This document shows, piece after piece, positions 40,901-51,109 of a stretch of 64,000 nucleotides of DNA; the stretch's first letter is position 1, and each line of letters opens with the position of its first letter. The notes under the pieces are model-generated. The model made no database searches. It had not been told where the DNA came from and saw nothing but the letters and a program-made list of their open reading frames with translations. A program made the translations under genes and the position numbers. Source of the DNA: Favolaschia claudopus (Eukaryota; Basidiomycota; Agaricomycetes; Agaricales; Mycenaceae); NCBI GenBank assembly GCA_037176885.1, contig JAWWNJ010000099.1:868001-932000 (forward strand), written 5' to 3'.

Positions 40901-42077
40901 AAACTTCAATGGCTCAGGGATAACTGGTCCCCGTCAGATGCGGAGGAAGCCAGAACTTGGATACGTGCAGCAGTGCGTCCCAAATCTTCCCATTATTTCA
41001 CTACTGACAAACTACCAAGATGCTGGAGTACCGCCGAGAGTTCCGCACTAACCAGAACTCTGCAAGCACTGCCCAGATTCCTTTAACTGCCAGTCGCCGC
41101 GCTGTTCACACGCCGTCCTCGTCCCACGCCGCTCGTGCACAGAAATCTGGTTTTGCAAAACTGGGTGCTCTTGTAAAAGAGCTCTCTGCTTCCGACATTG
41201 AATCTCCACCAAGCAGTCAAGATTCACAGCCGCTTTCGGAGGAAGAGCAAGCCGAGGCGGAGCGCCGGGCGGCTGCCGAAGATGAGCAGATTGTCGACAC
41301 GGAGCTGAATGAATATGAGAGGGAGGGCCTTCTGGGTGGATCGGATCCAGAATATGAGGACCTCGACCTGCTTCGCTACTGGGAGGTGAGTTTAGAGTAT
41401 TCTTTGTGATTGTGTTGGTTTCTAAATTGTTACAGGCTCGCCAGTATCGGTTCCGGCACCTATTTCGCGTGGCGGTCGATGTATTGCCTGTTCAGGCTTC
41501 AGCGGTACCATGCGAGCGTGTTTTCTCTTCGAGCAAGGACACAGATGCCTCCCTACGCAACAGTCTCTCCCCCGAGATGATGGAAATGCTCCAGATTCTC
41601 AAATTTATTTATCGACAGGATCGCATCAAATTTTGCGACGAGTTAGTCGTAACCGAGGAAGATCTGTCTGTTGTTGATATTGACCCTGATGTAGCAGAAA
41701 GGTTGATTGCGGCAGGGCGTACTCAAGAGCTTAAGGATCTTATAGAATCTTCCTGGGCTTCGCCCGTTTGATTTTTACGTTGTATTCACTTGTATGATCA
41801 TTGTGCTTTGTATTGTTCCATAATTTACTCATAAACTGTATAGTCTTTTATTGTCCATATGTTTATTATACTTTTTGGAGAATTGTACCACATTTTTGAG
41901 GTGCATACGAGGTCAAAACAATGCAATGTAGCTCGAAACGAGGAGACGGGGGACCGTGGGACGGAAACTTCCGTTTATGGATGTCAGCTCCAAGCTGCCT
42001 CGGCCCAACTCCGAGCTCGAGCGAGCTGATGGGCAATCACCTCGAGCTCAGCTCCAACTCAGCTCCCGGCAGCACTA
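37964..42077 (+). mobile_element. Complete 4.1-kb autonomous hAT transposon
   Basis: Ends TAGTGCTGCCGGGAGC (37964) and GCTCCCGGCAGCACTA (42077) are flanked by the 8-bp repeat ACTCCAAC (37956-37963, 42078-42085). It carries an apparently intact spliced transposase. Its subterminal sequences resemble those of the 437-bp MITEs, so it or a close relative is a candidate source of transposase for them. Confidence 0.95.
38404..41771 (+). CDS. hAT transposase, 10 exons
   Basis: Exons 38404-39110, 39171-39396, 39447-39602, 39651-39872, 39922-40034, 40083-40452, 40514-40826, 40884-40972, 41020-41385 and 41436-41771 join in phase across nine GT-AG introns of 47-61 nt; the sum, 2898 nt, is 965 codons plus stop. 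A Pro-rich leader and basic KKKRKANLN patch are followed by a BED-type zinc finger (SCRLCP ... NHLEGEHG), the first catalytic Asp in TQDVWSRENLD, the second in MITCDNASNN, the TRW signature in DVDTRWSATF, a candidate Glu in VLPLYEQLIAAL, and the C-terminal dimerisation domain (VQASAVPCERVFSSSKDT, LSPEMMEMLQILKF). No stop or frameshift is present. The enzyme excises and inserts TAGTG-ended elements. Confidence 0.95.
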
Positions 42078-42481
42078 ACTCCAACTCGAACCCTTCCCAA
42101 AAGCGGCACCTCGAGGTGATGCCAGCTCGCCTCGACTCCACCCTCGTCACCCAAAGCGGACGACGTGACATTTCTGGTGGTGTAACTGAGTGACATCACA
42201 CTCCCTCCCCAGTTTCTGTATTGGCCGTTTCTTGGCCGTTTTCGACGTATAAAAAGCGGTTTGAGCTTGAAGAGAGCTCAGGAAAACCTTCCACATAAAA
42301 AATTGGTCCATACCCCCCTAAAATTTTGCCCTTCGGGTGGAAAGATGAACCCTGGGACACTAGATTCCAATATCCGGTATCAGCTCCGAGCCAGCTCCGG
42401 TCAACTCGAGCTGACAGCGAGCTGATGGGCAATCAACTCGAGTTCAGCTCCAACTCAGCTCCCGGCAACACTACTCGGCCC

Positions 42482-42887
42482 CGCTCGGGGTAATTTCGGG
42501 CCGTCGCGTACGACCAGCTCATCCGAACGGCTCAACGCAGACTCCCCCACCTCTCAGTTGTAACCTTTGGACATCAGCGCATATCGGTACCGATGGCAAC
42601 GAGCTCGCAGATGAGGCGGCAAAGGAGGCGACGGAGATGGAGATAGACCCTACCACCTTCGTCCCCCTCACTTCCGTGCGACGCCTTATCCACGAGGACA
42701 TCTTGCGCCAATGGGCAATTCGCTGGAATACTTCTAAAACCGGTGCGCCTCTTCGCTACATTGACAAACCCCTTCTTCTGCCACTTCAATTCCTCTCTGC
42801 TCCTCAGCCACACTCCCTCGCCGTCTATCATCCGCCATCTGTCAGCTTCGTACAACGAGTCATTCAGGGACTCACTACGATCACGTA
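42482..42887 (+). pseudogene. LINE RNase H C-terminal half
   Basis: After a stop-containing stretch, LWTSAHIGTDGNELADEAAK supplies the final His and Asp motif of RNase H, followed by the usual post-RNase H segment (SVRRLIHEDILRQWAIRWNT). It continues the fragment ending at 37374 once the 516-bp element and the hAT nest are removed. A TAA at about 42491 and a frameshift near 42566 show it was inactive. Confidence 0.8.
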
Positions 42888-43399
42888 GAACATACTAGAA
42901 TGTTTCATGTATTCACTGTGCGAAGTATTTGTCATGAAATTCAAAACAATAATGAGGAATTTCAAGATTCCTGATGTTTTGTCATGAACCACATCATGAA
43001 ATTCAAGATGCCTTTCATGATGCTCAGAAACCCATTTTTACAATGGTTGTTGAGCATATGAATTCATGACAAAACATCATGAATTTCATCATGCAAGACT
43101 GTCAAATTTTTGCTAAGTCCACTCACCGGGTTGTTGAGTGCCATTATGTACTCAATATTCTACTCACACATCATATACCCCTCCCTAATGTAAAGAGGGG
43201 TTGAAGAAGGTGGGTCAGGAATATCTGTAGCGGGCTCCGTAGTCGGACTCCCTTGATGTAGCCACATATATAGTGTGGCAAGCCAGTACGAATAAATCCA
43301 TCTTAGCCGACTTGGATGTATGCAGATGGCCTCATTTCGTAGCGCCAAGCTGAGGTCATGCGTTCGAGTCCCTCTGGAGGTTAGATATTTGTTGTACAT

Positions 43400-43893
43400 T
43401 TTTGCTCCTTTTCACCGCCAAAAATCATGATGTTATCGTCATGAATCCACAACAAAACGTCATGAAAATAACGTCATGAATGTTCCCATAACCGTAATGA
43501 ATTTCGCGATGCACTTTCATGATGTTGCGTCGTGAATTTCATGAGTGCATCATGAATTTCGTGACAATTCATCGTGAACTTTCTAATGACTCGTCGTGAA
43601 AAACATGAGGAATTTCATGATACTTTGACTGCACAGTGCACACGAGTGAAAAACATGAGGAATTTCATGATACTTTGACTGCACAGTGCACACGAGTCAT
43701 TAGAAAGTTCACGATGAATTGTCACGAAATTCATGATGCACTCATGAAATTCACGACGCAACATCATGAAAGTGCATCGTGAAATTCATTACGGTTATGG
43801 GAACATTCATGACGTTATTTTCGTGATGTTTTGTTGTGGATTCATGACGATAACATCATGATTTTGGCGATGAAAAGAAGCAAAAATATGAAA
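43400..43893. repeat. About 490-bp near-perfect palindrome with a 50-bp central tandem repeat
   Basis: From CACCGCCAAAAATCATGATG the sequence runs to a centre near 43645 and back to ATCATGATTTTGGCGATG. At the centre a 50-bp unit is exactly duplicated (43598-43647, 43648-43697; GAAAAACATGAGGAATTTCA ... CACACGAGT). Confidence 0.9.
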
Positions 43894-44062
43894 ATAAGAA
43901 TACGGTAAGCGGATCGGTCGCGGTTCGATTTCCGCGGCAGGGATGGTGTGACACATGGGTCACAGTGATCTGTGATGTTTGCTGCAGTTGCGCATGCGGC
44001 TCCGGACACAGTTTGGGTTATTAGGCCTTGTTATCGGCAGTAACACACCTAAAAAATGATTA

Positions 44063-44359
44063 GAGAGTTTGCGGTGAGCCGCCAGAAGCCACCCGGTGGC
44101 TCTCACGGCATGCGCTGTGGAGCGGCTACGTCATGTGGTGGCTTCCGGCGGCTTGCTGGTGGCTAATTGCAGTTTTGTCTCGTCTTTTTCTCGATAACTA
44201 GCAAGCTTTAAGGTGCGGAAAAAATTGTAGATGAGTCGGATGTTTATATTCTGACACTCCCCATAGAAAAATGCGGGATTTTCCGGTTGAAACAAGCCAG
44301 ACGACCCCGCATGCCGTCAGAGCCACCAGGTGGCTTCTGGCGGCTCACCGCAAACTCTC
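44063..44359. mobile_element. 297-bp TA-flanked MITE (GAGAGTTTGCGG family)
   Basis: Inverted ends GAGAGTTTGCGGTGAGCC with TA on both sides (44061-44062, 44360-44361) and inner GCCACC/GGTGGC words. Related to 31002-31196. Confidence 0.88.
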
Positions 44360-44608
44360 TATTATGGAGGGGGTATGGAGGTTTAAGATGTAGTGAAAAA
44401 TAATTTTGAGTGCAGAGCTCGCAATAAGTATCTACGGTTGGCGGGAAGGCCGCGGTTCGTTTTGACTTTTGATTTCTGTCATCGGCTGTTTCGGGAAGTG
44501 GTCCGAGTGGCTGTACTAGGGCACCTCGCACACGAAACCCAGCGCCAGTTTGCCATAGGCGCTTTGGTGCTAAGATAAGTAGTATATATATGCTGCTGTT
44601 ATAGTAGT

Positions 44609-45121
44609 GTACGGTAGGCGGGATGGTCGAGGTTCAATTTCAGAAATTTCCGCGGAGCGGAGTTTAAATCTGGGAGGGAAGCGAGCTCATTTTGTCTTTT
44701 GTGCCTTTCTTTAAGCCCTCAAACACCCATGAGATAGTGTAGTGCTACGCTATGCTGCCTTAAATCATTCTCCATTGCCTGGTAGATTATATTTCAGTCA
44801 GGCTCTGCACTCGGAGACCCGCAAAACAAGCAAAAAAATCTTCCTCATCCAGGACACCGGCTCGGCGATCATTTACATCATTGATACATCATCAGGTTGG
44901 TTCTATTTCGATGTAAAATGCCTTGAAAATGCATTCTTTTGCTTGTTTTTAGCTCGAACAGCTCTGTCGGACTGAGGAGACCCTTGATATAAGGTTTATA
45001 ATGCTCCCCGAGCTACAAGGTAGTACCCGAAAATGCCTGAAACTGGATGCCCTTTCCCGGATTTCAACTCCGCTCCGCGGAAATTTCTGAAATTGAACCT
45101 CGACCATCCCGCCTACCGTAC
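44609..45121. mobile_element. 513-bp foldback with GTACGGTAGGCGGG ends
   Basis: Arms of about 60 bp, GTACGGTAGGCGGGATGGTC onward, pair between 44609-44670 and 45060-45121. The arms contain a GTCGAGGTTCAATTTC word like a pol III box B; similar words occur at 43912-43945 and 44429-44460. Confidence 0.8.
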
Positions 45122-45804
45122 GCAAGGGCATACATACATCCAAGTCAGCCAGGATAGATTTTATTAACACTGGCTTGTTACACTATATATGCACCAGCAT
45201 CGAGTGAGTCCGAGTACTGAACCCGTTTCAGATATTACTTTGCCAACTTTTGGCCACCTTCTTCAACCCCTCTTTACATTAGGGAGGGTAGAGGATGTGT
45301 GAGTAGGATATTGAGTACATTATGTACTCAACAACCTGGCTAGTGGACTTGGCAAAAATTCGATAGTCTTGCATGATGAAATTCATGATGTTTTGTCATG
45401 AATTTATATGCTCAACAACTATCGTGAAAATGAGTTTCTGAGCATCGTGAAAGGCATCTTGAATTTCATGATGTGGTTCATGACAAAACATCAGGAATCT
45501 TGAAATTCCTCATTATTGTTTTGAATTTCATGACAAATACTTCACACAGTGTCCGTGGGAGTGATTTCAACCATGCCGACCGCTGATGGCCGCAGGCATT
45601 TTCCTAGACACACAGAAATCAGTCAAAATACTGATTTTCATGCATAAATGGTATCCTCAGGTGCTCACATGCGCTCACATACAGGTCGTATACTGGTTTG
45701 GGAACCCAATCTAGACGCGAAAATTGTCCAACTTGCGGCCATCAGTTGCCATCGCCAGCATCACTCCCACGGACGCTTCACTGACCTACCCCCCCATCAG
45801 CGCC

Positions 45805-46297
45805 CAGACTTTCTATAGATCCTTGAGAACGACTAAGGTAGACCCCATCCATCCTCGACGAACATCACATGACTTTTCTATTTTCGGCGAGATCGTCAAT
45901 ATTGAAGGAATCACGTAGTATGAGCCAAATTCCTTCGACCAATTTGTTTAAATTGTTATAAAGAGTGTATATACAAAATACTAGAGCTCTACAATCGGTG
46001 TGCAAGCTCGAATTAAGCCAACTAGGTTTTTGTGATGGGACATCAACGGGAGATCCATTTTGGTACACTGCCGCTATCTTCGATAATTCCAGCTCAGGGA
46101 GACACTAAAATGTGATGGATTGAGGGAAGAAAAGTAAGATACAGGACAAATACACAATCTGGTCGAAGGGATTTGGCTAATTAAAGCTGCAAGGTATGGA
46201 ACGGACCAGTTTCTGTGAACTTCGCCGAAAATGGAAATATCATGTGATGTTCGTCGAGGATGGATCTTATCTTCTCATCGACTCGGCAGAAAGTCTG
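45805..46297. mobile_element. Foldback element with 75-85 bp arms
   Basis: Arms 45805-45889 and 46223-46297 are inverse copies around CATGTGATGTTCGTCGAGGA. The left arm contains CCTTGAGAACGACT (45821-45834), a 14-bp exact match to the micro-MITE at 2825. Confidence 0.65.
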
Positions 46298-46594
46298 AGT
46301 AGCGAGACTAGGGAAGTGCGGACCGATGGCTCGGGTATCAAACGGCACGCTCGGCCGGCTGCTCTAAAGGATGGGTGAACAATGGATATGACACAAAATT
46401 AGGGCGTTTCACGCCCCCTTCTATCGCCGTTTTATCGTGTTTTTCTTTTGCTCTTTTATGTACATAATTTATTGCAGAAAATGGCCCATAAAACGCCTGC
46501 TCGTGAACCCCCTCTTTTTTTGAGTCGTTTTTTGCACCGTTCGGCCTGTACGGCTCCACTATTCCTGTGCCAGTCCTCCTTTCACACAGCCCGT

Positions 46595-46903
46595 ATGCCG
46601 CGCGTTCCTCTGCGGCAAAAACTTCTCCAAAATGCAAGACTGCAGTTCTGGCGCCGTCGTAAGCGGGCACGACAGGAGCAAGAGGGGGAGGAGGAAACGA
46701 TGATGAATGCACTTGACATCGACGACGACCTCTTCCTCAAGGACGACGACAACTCGGAGTCACACAGCGACACCTCCTCAATTTTCTGTCATTTATCTCG
46801 TTCTCCGACTCCGCAGAGTCGTCTGCTTCTGATTCTGATCACTCGGACAACTCAGATACGCTTGACCACTATGTATCGTGCTACTGTACTATTTCGACCG
46901 TAG
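46595..46903 (+). pseudogene. N-terminal fragment of a basic/acidic transposase-like ORF
   Basis: MPRVPLRQKLLQNARLQFWR is followed by an Arg-rich patch and an acidic Asp/Glu/Ser-rich stretch. After about 46785 the Ser/Asp-rich sequence continues in another frame (SDSDHSDNSDTLDHYVS), so a frameshift or unrecognised intron is present. The pattern resembles leaders of basidiomycete DDE transposases, but no catalytic domain remains. A GGGCGTTTCACG terminus lies upstream at 46402. Confidence 0.35.
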
Positions 46904-47051
46904 ATTCAAGTAACGCGTCACATCGACCTTTGAATGGAAGCTACTAGCAGTTACCCGTGCTACGCTACGGTGTGACTCATCACGCAAATTACAGCGAAAG
47001 CGAGAAAAAGTTGTAGTTGTTACAGAGTGAATATACATACATTAATAAAGT

Positions 47052-48218
47052 TCATTTAGTGTCTGTTAGTGGCGGACCGGTGGAAGTCCCTTCACCCCGG
47101 TCTTCCAGCCCATTTGATACATCGAGCTTGCGTCTCTTGGGGTTTGGCTCAGATGCGTCGCGAGGAGATGTCTGTTCTCCAAAAAACCCAGTAAATTTGG
47201 GGCGCACAGGAGTACTGTTGTTGACTATCCACAGCCTGGGCATCATTCCCAACGAAGAAACAATGCAGAGGCTCTGGCGGCTCTTCGAGGCGCTGCAACG
47301 CGACCATGCCATGATTACAGCACATCCCGTACGGCGAACGGGAATTTTTCGAGGGGTGTAGGACTTGCTCAGCGACCCAATGGAGTGCTCCGCATGTGGG
47401 ACAGCGGCCGTTCATGTATGGCGAGATGGCGGATCCAGGTAATCTTTGCGCCGCTAAAAACAACTCGTCGCGGGTAGTCCGACGATTATTTTCATAACGG
47501 TATGCAATCAGCGGAGGAAGTAATCTAAACATCATTTACACGTACTTGGCGGCCGTGCGGGACTCGCATTTTGATTGTATTGGCGTGTACGATTGCCTGT
47601 TCCTTCAGGCCGAGCTTGTGCAAAATTAACGGCTTGAGACACCGACTACAAAGAGATAACTCACCACCAGCAGCGGCAGCACTCTGGTGTGTTGCAGGTG
47701 GGGTAGGGAGACCGTTGTGGATGGCCTGAGGAGCAAGACTTTTCAAGCCTCTTGAACTGGAGATTGAAGCCGACTTATCTGTAATACTCGAGAGTTGCGC
47801 GCAGTCGGCGGAGGATTTGTAGAACAGAAAAGGATGTTAGAAGTAGATACCAATGAATATTGAATCGCAGCGCACCGACATCCATTCTCGCAGCCTTCTC
47901 CGCACTTGCCCTTTGAGCCAGTGATCTGTTCGAAGAAGCTTGCGGTGGAGGCGCCGGACGGTTTTCGCAGGCTCTTTGGTGCCTTCTGATTTGACCGAAA
48001 GAACGGGCGCTAGGAGCGGCGGCGGAATTTGGCGGCATATTTTCATCATGCTGAGCAGGGACGCGTCTGCGGCGGGGGCTGCCTTCATTGATTTCACGTA
48101 AGTCGCGTTGAATCTGCCGTTGTTGTTGTTGATGCCTTTGCGGCGTGGTCGGAGGGGTTAATAAGTTCCTAGAAACATTGAGCCTACAATGGAGCGAGGG
48201 GAGGATTGACATGTACAT
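47052..48218 (-). pseudogene. Helitron Rep-helicase N-terminal fragment
   Basis: Exons can be followed from 48218: a Pro/Gln/Arg-rich leader (LLTPPTTPQRHQQQQ), a GT-AG intron, a Cys pair (LCSRCLKP), a second intron, then CPTCGALHWVAEQ and MCCNHGMVALQRLEEPPEP, the Cys-rich start of the Helitron helicase-like N-domain. After VGNDAQA the expected sequence is lost and a Lys/Arg-rich tail (PKRRKLD) in another frame runs to the stop at 47052. The Rep and helicase domains are absent. It may be a captured or truncated Helitron 5' end. Confidence 0.65.
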
Positions 48219-48977
48219 TGCTGCTAGGTGAAGACAAAGAGACGCAGATGAAAGGCTTTGAGATCACACAAAAGAGTTAAAGAAGCACATTTATTGGAGG
48301 TGAGGCTACGGTGGTACAGCTACATTGCGAGTGGGGCGTGTGCAGCGATGTGGAGCGGAGGTAACGGTTGCAAGACGCGAGAGACAGCAGCGGAGTTGTG
48401 GTTTGTTGTTTGGCTGCGGACAGATGACGTGAGTGGGGCGTTCGGGTGTTCCCGGAACCCACTTGATCATACTTGCATACTGCACTTACAGACGTGCCAT
48501 CGTATCATGAAGCTATATCGAGCCTTCTCCCGGCGTTTCCAAGCCAGAGGGGATGAAAATGGTGATAATTTCCTTTTATGGTAATGCATTTAATTTCGCC
48601 GCAACTGTACGAAGGAGGCGCTGAGGACGGTGGAGTAGGATAAGTATTGCCAGTGGATAAGTCTCTTTATCTGCTTATATTTACGTTTTGATCAGTAAAT
48701 ATGTCACATCACGGTAAGTATGTGTTGATTCCGTGGCCGCGACACTGTTGGGGCAATCGTTTCGTGTTTACTGCGCACACTAAGTAATAGGAACGCGACG
48801 GTCAGTGACACTGTGTCAGTTACCATCGCAGTTCTGAGAACCCTTGTTCACCCTCAATACTCACAGTATAGCGATGCAGGGGAGGAGGTGGAAGAATGGG
48901 CCACGCACGTCCTCGTGGTTTGTTCGGAGAAAAAAAAGACGTGGGAGGATAGCCTTTTATAGTAGTCAGTCGATGAC
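48219..48977. other. Stretch without a supported gene
   Basis: Short frames only. TTTCGCCGCAACTGTA at 48594 matches the flank of the 358-bp TIR element at 35414. Confidence 0.45.
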
Positions 48978-49165
48978 TAATGTCGGAAAAATCAAAAAAG
49001 GGTTGTTGGGCCTGAGCAGGCCTTGTAAGGTCTAATAAGGCCGTTGGGGAAAAGGAGGGTTACAAGGTTTAAATACGTACCAAATACTACATATAGGGCC
49101 TTATAACACATAATGGACCTTATAGGACCTAATGAGGCTTGTAAGGCCTTACAAGGCATGTTCGG
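48978..49165. repeat. TAAGGCC-rich palindromic repeat
   Basis: Many TAAGGCC/GGCCTTA words occur, including the palindrome CTTGTAAGGCCTTACAAG (49139-49156). The left part (AATGTCGGAAAAATCAAAAA) recurs at 52280, where the same word pattern follows, so the two are members of one family. Confidence 0.65.
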
Positions 49166-49678
49166 CGGGGTTAAGCAAAAGTATTACCACTTTCCCTTCT
49201 TTGTAAGGTGTCTGTTTGCACCTTGCTTTCTAATACTACACTATTTATTTCTATTGTACTACAATACTGACTCTAACAATTAATTACTGGTGCTTGCGAG
49301 AATCGAACGCTCGACCTCTGCATTGCGAATAAAACAATCGGGCGTATCAGAATAACATGTTGGGTATGTGGACAATGGTCCACATAGGAGGGTAAGCTTG
49401 CTTCAGTGCGAAGAATTCAATATTCTAGCCAAATACGTCCAATTCATCCATGTACAGTAAGTAGTCAATCTTGCTAAATTCGGCAACATTATTGGCTCGA
49501 GCAGTTTTTCGCCCGATTTGGGTAACCAATTTATTCAGATGACGAACCTAATTGATTCAGATGACGAACCTCAGAGCCGCCTCAGTAACCGCCCTCATAT
49601 ACACCTTCAAGACCCTTCTGCTCCTGATGAATCTGGTTGCACACTCAGTGGCCCTGGTTTTTTTGAATTATTAATTTT
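49166..49678. other. Stretch without gene; one tRNA-like box
   Basis: On the minus strand, GGTCGAGCGTTCGATTCTCG at about 49295-49315 is box B-like. No cloverleaf or coding frame. Confidence 0.4.
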
Positions 49679-49697
49679 GACAGCCGAATAGAGCCTA

Positions 49698-49839
49698 AGG
49701 CTCTATTCGGCTGTCGTGTCTTAGCGTAACTTAGCGTCACGTTGGAGCACTTGGGAAAAATTCCACGCCAAACTTTTGGTGAGAAATACTGTTAAAAGTG
49801 ACGTCAAGTGCTCCGAAGTGACGCAACCGAATGGAGCCT
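49698..49839. mobile_element. 142-bp TA-flanked MITE (AGGCTCYATTCGG family)
   Basis: Ends AGGCTCTATTCGGCTG and the complement of AGGCTCCATTCGGTTG with TA flanks (49696-49697, 49840-49841). Nearly identical to 15483-15622. Immediately left, 49679-49695 is the end of another copy in opposite orientation sharing the TA. Confidence 0.88.
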
Positions 49840-49879
49840 TATACTTACTGGATAGTGGTAAGTATATTCAACACTGGTA

Positions 49880-50382
49880 CTGTAGTATTTCGGTCAATTC
49901 ACCCGGCTTGTGACCTGTGACATCTCGGAACGAAATTTGAAGTTCGTCAATGGGCCGCAGAGACTGTGACACCCCAGAAATATTCACCAATGCCTCGAGA
50001 ACATCTCCTTTCGTATGCCAATTTACTGCACTGCGCTCTAGAATGCAACATAATATAAAATTTATTTGCAATTTATTTTCAAGAATCCAACAAGTGCGCG
50101 GCGAAATAGGCCGAGATACAGCCGCGGCAGGTGCCAAAGAAGCCGGAAAACGGAGCAAATGCCAGAAACCGGCATTTCGAGTGATATGCCCGGTATTCTG
50201 CCACGGAAGCGCGCCGAATGGTGCGCTGAGAAAAATTTGTATTTTTTTCGGCATTTTTCGCAGATTTTGGAACTTTTTTGTCACATTCGTCCAAGGCCTC
50301 GGTGACCTGTGACACGTACGAAAAAATTCGTCAATTTGGCGGCCTGTGACGCGTGACAGACGAATTGATCGAAATAGTACAG
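49880..50382. mobile_element. 503-bp TA-flanked TIR element
   Basis: Ends CTGTAGTATTTCGGTCAATTC and GAATTGATCGAAATAGTACAG pair with two mismatches, with TA flanks (49878-49879, 50383-50384). GTGACCTGTGACA words occur near both ends. The 138-codon minus frame inside is not supported as a gene. Confidence 0.8.
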
Positions 50383-50652
50383 TAGTAGCACAAAGTCTGG
50401 TAATTCTTTTGAAGTTGCTCAGAGCATCCCCTGAGCCCCAGCACTGGTGGCAAATTGCTTGTAACTTGAGGAGGCTTCAAGGTAACTTACACAACTTGAT
50501 GCTTACTGAATTCTTTCTTAATTAGCAAGCAACCATTTAGTATATAGGTGTTGGTAGGGTATATATATTTATTTACAGCACATGGGGTTCAAACAGGTCA
50601 ATTGAACTTGAGTTGAACCAAAGTTGAACACTCGGAAAAGTTCATTCGGCGC

Positions 50653-50815
50653 CAATTCGGTGTGCAGTCCGAAGTCACATGACAATGACAGTGACGGTCA
50701 TTCCCGAAGTCCGAGGCCACGGACTCAGGCAGTGCTTACAAAGCATCCGGACGGACATTTGTAAGCATCTGCATTCTGGAGCCCTATACCGATGAATGGG
50801 GAAGCAAGCTTCCCC
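50653..50815. repeat. Dispersed repeat with GGGGAAGCAAGCTTCCCC hairpin, copy 1
   Basis: GAAGTCAC, GCTTACAAAGCA, AAGCATCTGCATT and TGGGGAAGCAAGCTTCCCCA occur in the same order as at 59064-59178. The perfect 9-bp-arm hairpin is conserved while the sequence around it diverges. Confidence 0.6.
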
Positions 50816-51109
50816 ATAAACCGAGGTGGCTGGAAGCCAGTAGAGCTCGATCGGAACAAGAGCTGCTGGAGTGCAGGTGCAGGAGCACATGGAGGGGCAC
50901 AAGAGTCTCAGAGATGAGGGTAAAGAGTAAGAATGATTGATTGTAGACCATACTCAACTACGGGAAGTATATAGATGTAGATAGATATCAAGAGATAAGG
51001 AACATCCCAACTTGGAATGATGCGAACGAACAAATTCATGTCCTGACAGGGCGAAGAAAAATTGACACGCAATTTCCTTATCCCAGAGGGTCGTTAAATA
51101 CCGGTCGAC

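Larger units (their letters stand above)
37915..42473. mobile_element. Outer 437-bp hAT MITE containing a nested autonomous hAT
   Basis: Ends TAGTGTTGCCGG (37915) and CCGGCAACACTA (42473) are flanked by CTCGGCCC (37907-37914, 42474-42481). Without the nested element and one copy of its TSD, the MITE measures 49 + 388 = 437 bp, exactly the length of the copy at 20893-21329. It sits within LINE RNase H coding sequence. Confidence 0.93.
42916..45556. mobile_element. Large TCATGA-rich foldback element, about 2.6 kb
   Basis: Sequence from 42916 (CACTGTGCGAAGTATTTGTC) to about 43325 is repeated in inverse order and orientation at about 45125-45556, giving arms of roughly 410-430 bp. The arms are rich in CATGAAATTCATGATG words. 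The interior holds another palindrome (43400-43893), a 297-bp MITE and a 513-bp foldback. No transposase is visible. TSD was not resolved. Confidence 0.85.

Noticed and set aside
49868..50284. 138-codon minus frame
   Set aside because: It lies within the arms and body of the TA-flanked element 49880-50382 and has no motif.
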